A DNA stretch of 5,384 bases from Acetobacteraceae bacterium (GTDB lineage: Bacteria > Pseudomonadota > Alphaproteobacteria > Acetobacterales > Acetobacteraceae). The first letter of the stretch is position 1. Each line of letters opens with the position of its first letter. Positions 1 to 5,384 of this stretch are shown here, piece after piece. The position numbers and the translations under genes were made by a program. Under the pieces are notes generated by a model. It searched no databases. It saw only the letters and a list, made by a program, of their open reading frames with translations, and was not told the DNA's origin. Where the stretch lies: the NCBI GenBank assembly GCA_027311485.1, contig DAICYU010000320.1:1-5384 (forward strand), written 5' to 3'.

Positions 1-581
1 AAGTTGGACACCACCCGCCCGTCATTCGGATGCATGCGCGGCCCATATGTATTGAAGATACGGGCGACTTTGATCTGCAGTTGGTGCTGCCGGTAATAGT
101 CGAAGAACAGGGTCTCGGCGCATCGTTTGCCTTCATCGTAACAGGCGCGCGGACCAAGCGGATTGACGTTGCCACGGTAGTCCTCGGTCTGCGGATGAAC
201 CGTCGGGTCGCCATACACCTCACTGGTGGACGATTGCAGGATCCGGATCCCCAGCCGCTTGGCGAGGCCAAGCATGTTGATGGCGCCGATGACGCTGGTC
301 TTTGTCGTCTGTACGGGATCGAACTGGTAGTGGACCGGCGATGCCGGGCATGCGAGATTATAGATCTCATCCACTTCCACGTACAACGGGAACGTCACGT
401 CGTGGCGGTGCGCCTCGAAATGATTGTCGCCCATCAGATGCACGATGTTGTCTTTGCGTCCGGTGAAATAGTTGTCCACGCACAGGATGTCGTTGCCTTC
501 ACGCAGCAGGCGTTCACACAGGTGGGAACCGAGGAAGCCTGCGCCACCGGTGATCAGAATACGCTTACGGGTGAGAGACAT
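1..581 (-). CDS. uxs: UDP-glucuronate decarboxylase (UDP-xylose synthase), N-terminal part, truncated by window edge
   Basis: This is a short-chain dehydrogenase/reductase-fold sugar-nucleotide enzyme. It converts UDP-glucuronate to UDP-xylose in the cytoplasm with tightly bound NAD, supplying xylose for surface polysaccharide or LPS. The visible 193 residues begin MSLTRKRILITGGAGFLGSH. The dinucleotide-binding GxxGxxG lies at G12, G15 and G18, and acidic D36 (VDN) should hold the NAD ribose. NLACPASP is at 75-82. SSTSEVYG at 117-124 carries the Ser-Glu pair (S120, E121) that in ArnA-type decarboxylases acts in catalysis. The YxxxK pair is Y148 and K152 inside RACYDEGKR, a stretch very like the UDP-xylose synthase signature and unlike RmlB or GalE. 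RIFNTYGPRM follows at 174-183. About 120 C-terminal residues are expected beyond position 1 (family about 310-340 aa). The ATG at 581 has a ribosome binding site and puts the Rossmann motif at the usual distance from the N-terminus. Seen: motifs. Known: family reaction. Inferred: polysaccharide role. Confidence 0.93.
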   Translation of the reverse strand, partial: MSLTRKRILITGGAGFLGSHLCERLLREGNDILCVDNYFTGRKDNIVHLMGDNHFEAHRHDVTFPLYVEVDEIYNLACPASPVHYQFDPVQTTKTSVIGAINMLGLAKRLGIRILQSSTSEVYGDPTVHPQTEDYRGNVNPLGPRACYDEGKRCAETLFFDYYRQHQLQIKVARIFNTYGPRMHPNDGRVVSN

Positions 582-587
582 GTCTGG

Positions 588-592
588 CCCCT
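588..592 (-). promoter_or_regulatory. ribosome binding site of the UDP-xylose synthase gene
   Basis: On the minus strand AGGGG lies 6 nt before the ATG at 581. It is a partial Shine-Dalgarno match. It supports this start, and the protein's Rossmann motif spacing agrees. Confidence 0.5.
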
Positions 593-608
593 GACGGTGG
601 AACATTCC

Positions 609-637
609 TAACTACGGGTCCGCGACAGTCAGGGCAA
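609..637 (-). promoter_or_regulatory. weak candidate promoter for the UDP-xylose synthase gene
   Basis: Read on the minus strand, TTGCCC (632-637) is followed after 17 nt by TAGTTA (609-614). The -35 matches TTGACA at four of six positions, but the -10 match is poor. The location would give a leader of about 20 nt before the ATG at 581. In GC-rich DNA such a match can arise by chance, so this is a pointer only. Confidence 0.2.
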
Positions 638-692
638 GGTCGCCATACCGGGCAGACATTCAAACAAAAGCGGAGCAATGCCGATGCGCACT

Positions 693-747
693 GATACCAG
701 CGGCCCGATGTATCGACCGTTTTTCAAACGGTCGGGCCGCCGGTATC
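693..747. repeat. large imperfect inverted repeat (hairpin) in the intergenic region
   Basis: The core is a perfect 9-bp stem, CGACCGTTT (714-722) with AAACGGTCG (726-734), around a 3-nt loop. It is extended outward by GCGGCC (700-705) with GGCCGC (735-740), leaving an 8-nt bulge at 706-713 on one side. After one mismatch (699/741) come GATACC (693-698) and GGTATC (742-747). In all 21 base pairs fit in 55 nt. There is no T-run directly after the stem on either strand, so it is not a textbook intrinsic terminator. It could be a transcript-end or mRNA-stability structure downstream of the exporter gene. Confidence 0.6.
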
Positions 748-791
748 TTATTGGTTTCGCGCGCGGCCGCCCCTCCAACCCCGCGCGCACA

Positions 792-815
792 CCAGACGGC
801 CCAAAGGGCCGCTGG
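792..815 (-). terminator. GC-rich hairpin downstream of the MFS exporter, possible transcript end
   Basis: CCAG (792-795) and CGGCCC (797-802) pair with GGGCCG (806-811) and CTGG (812-815) around an AAA loop, with a single bulged A at 796. This makes a 10-bp GC-rich stem about 80 nt past the exporter stop codon. No U-tract follows on the minus strand, so termination here would have to be non-canonical or Rho-assisted. The structure is seen directly; its terminator role is inferred from position. Confidence 0.35.
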
Positions 816-826
816 CATGATCCGGC

Positions 827-854
827 CGGATGGACGCCCACGGATGGACGCCCG
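827..854. repeat. two tandem copies of a 14-bp unit
   Basis: CGGATGGACGCCC occurs at 827-839 and again at 841-853. Each copy is followed by one further base (A at 840, G at 854), giving two near-perfect 14-bp units head to tail. A simple slippage duplication is enough to explain it. It lies outside any gene, and no further copies are visible in the window. Confidence 0.7.
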
Positions 855-896
855 CGGCAGGATCGCCCGGGCGCACCATCGGCAGCAGGCGGCGTG

Positions 897-2477
897 TCAA
901 GCCGGGGCGTCGCCGATTTCACTCCGCAGCACCAGCTCCGGCAGTCCCAGAACCAGGAGGAATGCGGCGGTCATCACCACACCGCTGAGTAGAAAGCAGC
1001 CGGTCAGCGCCGTTCGGTAAGCGGCACTGATCGCCGCCTGCTGGTCCGCTGGTAGCCGGGCCAGGGCCTGCATCCCGTGCGCGTTCAGCGCGCCCAGATC
1101 CAGGGCACCGTGCGCCGCGGCGGTCGCGGCCGCGAGCCGCGCCGACATGATGCTGCCCGAGGTCGCGACGCCCAGCGCGCCGCCAAGCGACCGGGCGAAG
1201 CTCATCGCGCCAGTTGCCGCCCCAAGCTCCCGATGCGCGACGGCGTTCTGCACCGCCGTGGTCAGGTTCGGCATCCCCATGCCCATTCCAAGGCCCAGCG
1301 CGCCCATGGACACCAGGAATGCGGCCGGCGCGGCGCCGAGGAACGCGAAGCCCGCCAGGCTCGCCAGCGCCACCGCCTCCAGCCCCAGGCCGGTCAGCAG
1401 AAACGGCTTGTTGCGCCCCAGATGGGTGACGATGCGGCCGCCGATGATGGAGGAGAGCAGCATGCCGATCACCTGCGGCAGCAGCATCATGCCGGCCACA
1501 GCCGGGCTCATGCCAAGCACCAGCTGGAAATACAGCGGCAGGAACACGGTCGAACCCAGCATCGCGAACGCCATCATCCCGCCAACCGCCACGCCGCGCG
1601 CGTATACAGCGTTGCGGAACAACGGCAGGCGGATCAGCGGTTCCGGGGCACGCAGTTCCTGCCATACGAACAGGGCGGACAGGATCAGCGTAACTGCCAG
1701 CAGGCCGGCACTGTCGAACGACAGCCAGGGAAACTCGGTGCCGCCCCATGCCAGCAGCAACAGCAGCATCGCCGTGGCGCCGGTCAGCAGCAGCGCGCCC
1801 AGGAAATCGATCGGCCGCACTTTGCCCGACGGCGGCTTGCGCAGACCCATGGCGATCATCGCCAGCGCCAGGATGCCGACCGGCAGGTTGACATAGAAGA
1901 CCCAGCGCCAGGACAGCGCCGAGGTGATGAAGCCGCCCAGCAACGGCCCCGCCACGCTGGCCAGGGCGAAGGTGCCGGTGAACAGGCCCTGGTAGCGTGG
2001 CCGGTCCCGGGGGGAAACCACGTCGCCGATCGCCGCCTGCGCCAGCACCAGAAGCCCGCCGGCCCCAAGGCCCTGCAGCGCCCGGTACAGGATGATCTCG
2101 GCCATGGAATGCGCCGCGCCGCACAGCATCGACCCGGTCAGGAACAGCACGATCGCGATGAAGAACAACCGGCGCCGGCCATAGATGTCGGACAACTTGC
2201 CGTACAGCGGCGTTGTCGTGGTCGATGTCAGCATGAAAGCGGTCACCACCCATGACAGGTGACCCATGCCGCCCAGATCGGCCGCCATCCGGGGCAGGGC
2301 GGTGTTGACGATGTTCTGGTCCAGCGCGGCCAGCGCCATCGCCAGCAGCACGCCGGCCATCACTGTCCGTAGCTGCGCCGCGGGCACGGTCGCGACCCGG
2401 GACGGTTGGGCGATCGCGGCGGACGGTCCCGCGGTGGCGGCGGTAGGCGCCGCCTCGGGCTGAGCTGGGCTGTTCAC
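897..2477 (-). CDS. DHA2-family (EmrB/QacA-type) MFS multidrug exporter
   Basis: This inner-membrane proton-driven drug exporter has 526 aa and about 14 predicted helices, the DHA2 norm. A 37-residue Ala/Pro-rich cytoplasmic lead is followed by helix 1 carrying motif D1 (LDQNIVNTALP, 52-62). Motif A is at 93-103 (GKLSDIYGRRR) between helices 2 and 3. The motif B region is RALQGLGAGG (132-141), with its basic R132 in helix 4. Motif C-like GPLLGG (177-182) in helix 5 is typical of antiporters. WRWVFYVNLPVG (190-201) is also a DHA2 hallmark. The last helix is about 489-515. The start is chosen at GTG 2477 because GGAGGGGG lies 5 nt before it; an ATG at 2531 would add 18 residues without such a site and without family support. 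It lies 72 bp downstream of a PqiA gene on the same strand, so cotranscription is plausible. No EmrA-type adaptor is visible. Substrate unknown. Confidence 0.92.
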   Translation of the reverse strand: MNSPAQPEAAPTAATAGPSAAIAQPSRVATVPAAQLRTVMAGVLLAMALAALDQNIVNTALPRMAADLGGMGHLSWVVTAFMLTSTTTTPLYGKLSDIYGRRRLFFIAIVLFLTGSMLCGAAHSMAEIILYRALQGLGAGGLLVLAQAAIGDVVSPRDRPRYQGLFTGTFALASVAGPLLGGFITSALSWRWVFYVNLPVGILALAMIAMGLRKPPSGKVRPIDFLGALLLTGATAMLLLLLAWGGTEFPWLSFDSAGLLAVTLILSALFVWQELRAPEPLIRLPLFRNAVYARGVAVGGMMAFAMLGSTVFLPLYFQLVLGMSPAVAGMMLLPQVIGMLLSSIIGGRIVTHLGRNKPFLLTGLGLEAVALASLAGFAFLGAAPAAFLVSMGALGLGMGMGMPNLTTAVQNAVAHRELGAATGAMSFARSLGGALGVATSGSIMSARLAAATAAAHGALDLGALNAHGMQALARLPADQQAAISAAYRTALTGCFLLSGVVMTAAFLLVLGLPELVLRSEIGDAPA

Positions 2478-2482
2478 GGTGT

Positions 2483-2490
2483 CCCCCTCC
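2483..2490 (-). promoter_or_regulatory. strong ribosome binding site that decides the MFS start
   Basis: On the minus strand GGAGGGGG ends 5 nt before the GTG at 2477; counted from the GGAGG core the spacing is 8 nt. It lies inside the reading frame extended from the ATG at 2531, which argues for the shorter 526-residue protein. Confidence 0.75.
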
Positions 2491-2549
2491 GGTCTGAATC
2501 TGGTCCTATGTATGCGCCATGGCTGCGTCACCGCCTACGCCGTTTGGCT

Positions 2550-3764
2550 TCATGGCCGTCCGCTCGCCGGTTCGGCCGGTCGGGCCGCGTCCCACATCAG
2601 GCGCGGGTCGAACGTCCTGGCGGCAATGGTCGACAGCACGATAACCGCGACAAACGCGGAGCCGCCGCCGCCCAGGGTGATGCGGGCGAGCGGGCCGAAT
2701 TGCAGCATGGGGGCAAAGATCATGACGGAGAACGGGTCCAGGTTGGACCACCGGCCGATCGCCTCCAAATTCCGGTACAATCTCGACTTGAACCGCAGCG
2801 CTCGGCCTGATCCCCACATCACGGACAGCGACAGCCATGCGATGCCGCCGATCTTGAAAATCGGAATGGCGACGCTCGTCAGGAACAGCAGCATGGCCAC
2901 CGGTGCATACCCTTCCCGGAACAAGGACAGCACATTGCCGAACACGGTGTGCGGGTAAGCCACGCCGGCTTCCCACAGGGAACTCGCCGGGAAATAATTC
3001 GCCACCGGCAGCAGTACCAACGCGGTCAGCAGCAGCGCATTCGTCCGCATCAACGCGAACGGCTTGCGCCTGTGCAGCCAGGCGCCGCACCGGGGGCAGC
3101 TTCGGTGCGTGTCGGGCAGCACCAGATCGCAGGCCATGCACGCCCTCATCTTCTTGGAAACGAAACTGGTTGGCGCACCGATGCGCTGCCATACCGCTCG
3201 CCGGTCGAGTGTCGCCCGGGTCAGCATCGACAGCAGCGCCGCCGCGATCAGGCACCAGCCGCCCGGCTGAATCCGGGCCGGCATGACCACCGCGACGCGG
3301 CCATAGCCCAGGATACCGCCGGCCAGCAACACATCCGGCATGGCCCACAGATCAAGCATTTCGGCGTAACGAAATGCGCGCCCGACCCAATGCGGCCGTT
3401 TGTGAAGCCGGATCGCCGTCAGGGCGGCGATCAGCAGGCCGAAGCGAAAGAACGGCAGCAGCAAGGCCTGCAACCCCAGCACGATCGCGATCAGCGGCCA
3501 GCCCTGTTCCCAGATCAGGGCGCACCCCGAACCCAGGTAGGTGGATACGCTGATCCCGGACAAAGGCCGGACCATCACCAGCGGCATCAGGTTGGCCGGC
3601 AGCATCAGCAGCATTGTCGCGATCGCGCAGGCCAGGGCCGCATCAACGCTGCGCCCGGTGCGGTGCTCCAGAACGCCACCGCACTGCCAGCAGTCCAGAT
3701 GCCCGCTTCGTGGCTGCGCCGGCAAGGATTGTACCGCGGCGCAGTCCGGGCAGGCGATGATCAT
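2550..3764 (-). CDS. pqiA: PqiA-family (paraquat-inducible protein A / LetA-like) inner-membrane protein, orphan copy
   Basis: This 404-aa integral membrane protein is the right length for PqiA/LetA (about 400-430 aa). It has two homologous halves, each with a four-cysteine zinc-ribbon-like site and then about four helices. The first site is C5, C8, C25, C28 and the second is C209, C212, C223, C226. Helices fall roughly at 43-65, 88-118, 138-158, 165-185, 240-260, 285-315, 343-360 and 367-385. PANLMP (56-61) and PVANYFP (253-259) mark equivalent places in the halves, as do TRATLDRRAVW (182-192) and ARTFDPRLMW (382-391). In known systems PqiA/LetA feeds or receives lipid at the base of a periplasmic MCE tunnel. 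No MCE gene follows this copy; the next gene is a drug exporter. ATG 3764 has AGGAGA 6 nt upstream, and its MIIACPDC start aligns with MLLACPDC of the plus-strand paralogue. Family assignment is firm; its partner and substrate are unknown. Confidence 0.93.
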   Translation of the reverse strand: MIIACPDCAAVQSLPAQPRSGHLDCWQCGGVLEHRTGRSVDAALACAIATMLLMLPANLMPLVMVRPLSGISVSTYLGSGCALIWEQGWPLIAIVLGLQALLLPFFRFGLLIAALTAIRLHKRPHWVGRAFRYAEMLDLWAMPDVLLAGGILGYGRVAVVMPARIQPGGWCLIAAALLSMLTRATLDRRAVWQRIGAPTSFVSKKMRACMACDLVLPDTHRSCPRCGAWLHRRKPFALMRTNALLLTALVLLPVANYFPASSLWEAGVAYPHTVFGNVLSLFREGYAPVAMLLFLTSVAIPIFKIGGIAWLSLSVMWGSGRALRFKSRLYRNLEAIGRWSNLDPFSVMIFAPMLQFGPLARITLGGGGSAFVAVIVLSTIAARTFDPRLMWDAARPAEPASGRP

Positions 3765-3770
3765 GGCCGA

Positions 3771-3776
3771 TCTCCT
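3771..3776 (-). promoter_or_regulatory. ribosome binding site of the minus-strand pqiA
   Basis: AGGAGA on the minus strand sits 6 nt before the ATG at 3764. It is a good Shine-Dalgarno match at good spacing and fixes the start. The divergent plus-strand paralogue has no comparable site before its ATG at 3899. Confidence 0.7.
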
Positions 3777-3841
3777 GCTGATGGCGACCCTCCCCGACTT
3801 CTGTTCTGTTTCCTCCGCAAACGGGCCGCGGTCCGAAAACT

Positions 3842-3862
3842 GGAACCGCGCGGTCGCGTTCC
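3842..3862. repeat. imperfect inverted repeat, possible operator
   Basis: GGAACCGCG (3842-3850) and CGCGTTCC (3855-3862) are reverse complements except for one extra C in the left arm, around a 4-nt centre. It sits about 37 bp before the plus-strand pqiA start and about 80 bp before the minus-strand one, a sensible place for a regulator site. GC-rich sequence makes such arms easy to find by chance, and the match to any known operator is untested. Confidence 0.25.
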
Positions 3863-3898
3863 CTCACCGCAACCCTTGTTGGATCACGTCTCGTCCCG

Positions 3899-5086
3899 AT
3901 GCTCCTCGCCTGCCCGGACTGTGGGACAGCTCAGCAACTGCCGGCCATGCGCGGTCGTGGCAAGTTGCTGTGCTGCCGCTGCGAAAACACGCTTGAACGC
4001 TCGACCGGGCGTAGCACGGACGTGGCGCTCGCGTTGGCCGTCGCCACGTTCCTGCTGCTGTTCCCGGCCAATCTGATGCCCCTGCTCAGGGTTTCGATCG
4101 ACGGCATCAGCCGCTCCTCCCGGCTCGGATCCGGGGTGGTGGGCATGTGGACGGAAGGATGGCTGCTGCTGGCGATCGTTGTCGGGCTGCAGGGCATCAT
4201 CCTGCCGTTCTTTCGGTTCGGCATGTTATCGTCGGTCCTGGCGGCAATCCACTTCCGCCGGCATGAGCCGTGGATGGGCAGGGTGTTCCGCTGGGCCGAG
4301 CATCTGGACCTGTGGGCGATGCCCGATGTGTACCTGATCGGTGCGGTCATCGGTTACAGCCGCGTCGCGGCCAAGATGCCGATGCATATCGGTCCGGGCG
4401 GCTGGTGCCTGATCGGTGCGGCGGCGTTTTCCATGCTGACCCGCGCCATGCTCGATCGCCGGGCGGTGTGGCACCTGATCGCGAAGCCCACGCCACCGCC
4501 CGATCACGGCGTCGCCTGTGTGGCGTGCGACCTGATCCTGCCGCAGGCTACGGAGGGCGGACGGTGCCCGCGGTGTCACGCAACGGTTCACCGGCGGCGG
4601 CCGTGGTCGTTGATGCGGGCCAGCGCCCTGGTGACGGCCGGGTATCTGCTGTATCCGGTGGCCAACTGGTTCCCGATGAGTATCGACTTCCAGCTGGGCG
4701 AACTGAAGCGGCACACTATCGCCAGCGGTGTGGCGCAGCTTCTGTCAGCGGGACTCTGGCCACTGGCGATGGTCATCTTCACCGCCAGTATTGCCATTCC
4801 GCTGCTGAAATTGATTGGCATGACCTGGCTGATCTGGTCTGCCCGGCATCGTTCGTCCCGCCGCCTGGTGCTGAAGACCCGCCTGTACCGGGTGATCAAG
4901 GAAATCGGGCGGTGGTCGAATATTGATGTATTTACGATATCGATTTTCCTGCCGCTGATGCAGTTCAGCGGCCTGGTCAGTGTGCAGGCGGCAAAAGGGG
5001 CGCCCGCATTCCTGGCGGTGATCGTGTTGACCATGCTGGCTGCGCACGTTTTCGATCCTCGGCTGATCTGGGATGCCGTGCGGTGA
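3899..5086 (+). CDS. pqiA: PqiA-family (paraquat-inducible protein A / LetA-like) inner-membrane protein, operon copy
   Basis: This 395-aa protein is the membrane component of a Pqi/Let-type intermembrane transport system. It has two homologous halves with cysteine quartets C5, C8, C25, C28 (plus C26) and C207, C210, C223, C226, each followed by about four helices. PANLMP (56-61), LDLWAMPDV (136-144), PVANWFP (253-259), EIGRWSNID (335-343) and FDPRLIWD (385-392) match the minus-strand paralogue closely. Of the first 60 residues, 34 are identical between the two. The ATG at 3899 lacks a clear ribosome binding site, but its N-terminus aligns residue for residue with the paralogue and no ATG or GTG further upstream fits better. 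Its TGA overlaps the GTG of the MCE gene by 4 bp, indicating translational coupling and a shared operon. LetA (YebS) and PqiA cannot be told apart here because the MCE partner is cut off. Confidence 0.94.
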   Translation: MLLACPDCGTAQQLPAMRGRGKLLCCRCENTLERSTGRSTDVALALAVATFLLLFPANLMPLLRVSIDGISRSSRLGSGVVGMWTEGWLLLAIVVGLQGIILPFFRFGMLSSVLAAIHFRRHEPWMGRVFRWAEHLDLWAMPDVYLIGAVIGYSRVAAKMPMHIGPGGWCLIGAAAFSMLTRAMLDRRAVWHLIAKPTPPPDHGVACVACDLILPQATEGGRCPRCHATVHRRRPWSLMRASALVTAGYLLYPVANWFPMSIDFQLGELKRHTIASGVAQLLSAGLWPLAMVIFTASIAIPLLKLIGMTWLIWSARHRSSRRLVLKTRLYRVIKEIGRWSNIDVFTISIFLPLMQFSGLVSVQAAKGAPAFLAVIVLTMLAAHVFDPRLIWDAVR

Positions 5087-5384
5087 CGGACGAACAGACA
5101 CCGCAGGCGGTTGAGAAGCAAAGCCGGTGGCCCGGCTGGATCTGGAGCGTACCGATCGCCGCACTGGCCATCGTTGCCTACCTTACATTCCAGCAATTCG
5201 CCCAGCGCGGCCCGTCCGTCACCGTCATTTTTCCCACCGCCGACATCAAGGCGGACAGTACTAAAGTCAAATATGAAGGCATGGAGGTCGGCGAAGTCGA
5301 AAGCGTCACCTTCTACAAGGACATCAAGCATCTGAAAGCGGTGCTACGGCTGCATGCCGATATGTCTGGCCATCTGGGGAAGGG
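5083..5384 (+). CDS. pqiB: PqiB/LetB-type MCE-domain protein, N-terminal part, truncated by window edge
   Basis: The gene starts at a GTG overlapping the pqiA stop (GTGA) and runs open to the window end, with 100 full codons visible. A short polar cytoplasmic tail (1-17, then WPGW) leads to a single N-terminal membrane anchor at about 19-36 (WIWSVPIAALAIVAYLTF). A first MCE domain begins around residue 44. Residues 44-95 (GPSVTVIF, VKYEGMEVGEVESVTF, KAVLRL) follow the PqiB/LetB first-domain pattern, including the conserved G-x-V-x-S turn. Known members have several MCE domains stacked as hexameric rings that bridge the periplasm and carry lipid between membranes. The number of domains, which separates PqiB (three) from LetB (seven), lies beyond 5384. 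No ATG competes as a start, and the overlap supports GTG 5083. Confidence 0.9.
   Translation, partial: MTDEQTPQAVEKQSRWPGWIWSVPIAALAIVAYLTFQQFAQRGPSVTVIFPTADIKADSTKVKYEGMEVGEVESVTFYKDIKHLKAVLRLHADMSGHLGK

Larger units (their letters stand above)
582..896. other. gene-free intergenic region with hairpins and a short tandem repeat
   Basis: This 315-bp stretch separates two minus-strand genes: the MFS exporter ending at 897 and the UDP-xylose synthase starting at 581. I see no convincing protein gene in it; open frames here are short, arginine- and proline-rich, and resemble no family I know. It holds two strong inverted repeats (693-747 and 792-815), a 14-bp tandem duplication (827-854), and short perfect palindromes at 820-831 (ATCCGGCCGGAT) and 864-873 (CGCCCGGGCG). 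The length and structures suggest that the two flanking genes are separate transcription units. Confidence 0.6.
3765..3898. promoter_or_regulatory. divergent intergenic region between the two pqiA genes
   Basis: These 134 bp must hold the promoters for both transcription directions unless one starts inside the opposite gene. I could not find a convincing -35/-10 pair on either strand; the region is GC-rich with no AT-rich -10-like box. Its visible structure is the imperfect inverted repeat at 3842-3862. The minus strand also shows a purine-rich run around 3790-3815 (including GGAGGAAACAG) with no start codon at a useful distance. A shared regulator binding here would be the simplest way to co-regulate the two paralogues, but this is inference. 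Confidence 0.5.

Noticed and set aside
30..611. Plus-strand open frame of 193 codons opposite the UDP-xylose synthase gene
   Set aside because: The minus strand carries all Rossmann and YxxxK motifs of the enzyme; the plus-strand product matches nothing and is an antisense shadow.
678..992. Short open frames on both strands in the 582-896 gap
   Set aside because: They have no good ribosome binding sites, show Arg/Pro-rich compositional bias, and run through the hairpins and the tandem repeat. Nothing supports translation.
919..2253. Long open frame (444 codons) on the minus strand in another frame of the exporter
   Set aside because: It overlaps the MFS gene on the same strand in a different frame. 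The product is Arg/Gly/Ala-rich and shows no family motifs, so it is a frame shadow.
1077..2255. Long open frame (392 codons) on the plus strand across the exporter gene
   Set aside because: It lies antisense to a clear 14-helix MFS protein. Its product is Gln-, Arg- and His-rich with no recognisable domain, as expected for an antisense shadow in GC-rich DNA.
2949..4076. Plus-strand open frame spanning the minus-strand pqiA and the divergent region
   Set aside because: It runs antisense to a firm PqiA gene and into the wrong frame of the second one. Its product is Gln/Arg-rich without helices or domains.
4588..5331. Minus-strand open frame across the end of plus-strand pqiA and the MCE gene
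   Set aside because: The plus strand codes for a clear PqiA C-terminus and an MCE protein start here; the antisense product has no recognisable features.
1..5384. Mobile elements, tRNA or rRNA genes, CRISPR arrays
   Set aside because: No transposase or integrase motifs, no regularly spaced repeats and no tRNA-like cloverleaf were seen on either strand.

Overview
The window is GC-rich DNA (clearly above 60% by eye, with strong G/C bias at third codon positions). It is tightly packed with protein genes typical of a Gram-negative proteobacterium. The envelope genes of the PqiA/PqiB (MCE) type require an outer membrane. The codon use and the mix of UDP-xylose synthase, DHA2 efflux pump and Pqi genes fit an alphaproteobacterium, possibly an acetic-acid-bacteria relative. 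That taxonomic placement is inference, not proof.

Layout, left to right. (1) Positions 1-581, minus strand: the N-terminal 193 residues of a UDP-glucuronate decarboxylase (UDP-xylose synthase), cut by the left edge. (2) Positions 582-896: a 315-bp gene-free stretch with two strong hairpins, a 14-bp tandem duplication and a weak promoter candidate. (3) Positions 897-2477, minus: a complete 14-helix DHA2-type MFS drug exporter, best started at a GTG behind a strong ribosome binding site. (4) Positions 2550-3764, minus: a complete 404-residue PqiA-family membrane protein, 72 bp upstream of the exporter and probably cotranscribed with it. (5) Positions 3765-3898: a 134-bp divergent intergenic region. 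(6) Positions 3899-5086, plus: a second complete PqiA-family protein (395 aa), clearly a paralogue of the first. (7) From 5083 to the right edge, plus: the first 100 codons of a PqiB/LetB-type MCE-domain protein, whose GTG start overlaps the pqiA stop by 4 bp.

How they may work together. The plus-strand pqiA-pqiB pair is the start of a standard intermembrane lipid-transport operon. PqiA-type proteins sit in the inner membrane, and MCE proteins form a periplasmic tunnel toward the outer membrane. The second, divergent PqiA has no MCE partner of its own in the window and is instead linked to a multidrug exporter. The two PqiA proteins may therefore share one MCE tunnel, or the minus-strand copy may have been recruited to a separate stress or efflux unit. 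UDP-xylose synthase serves surface polysaccharide synthesis, so the whole window has a cell-envelope theme. I saw no RNA genes, CRISPR arrays or mobile elements, and nothing that amounts to a clearly new system. The paired divergent PqiA arrangement is the point most worth a second look.
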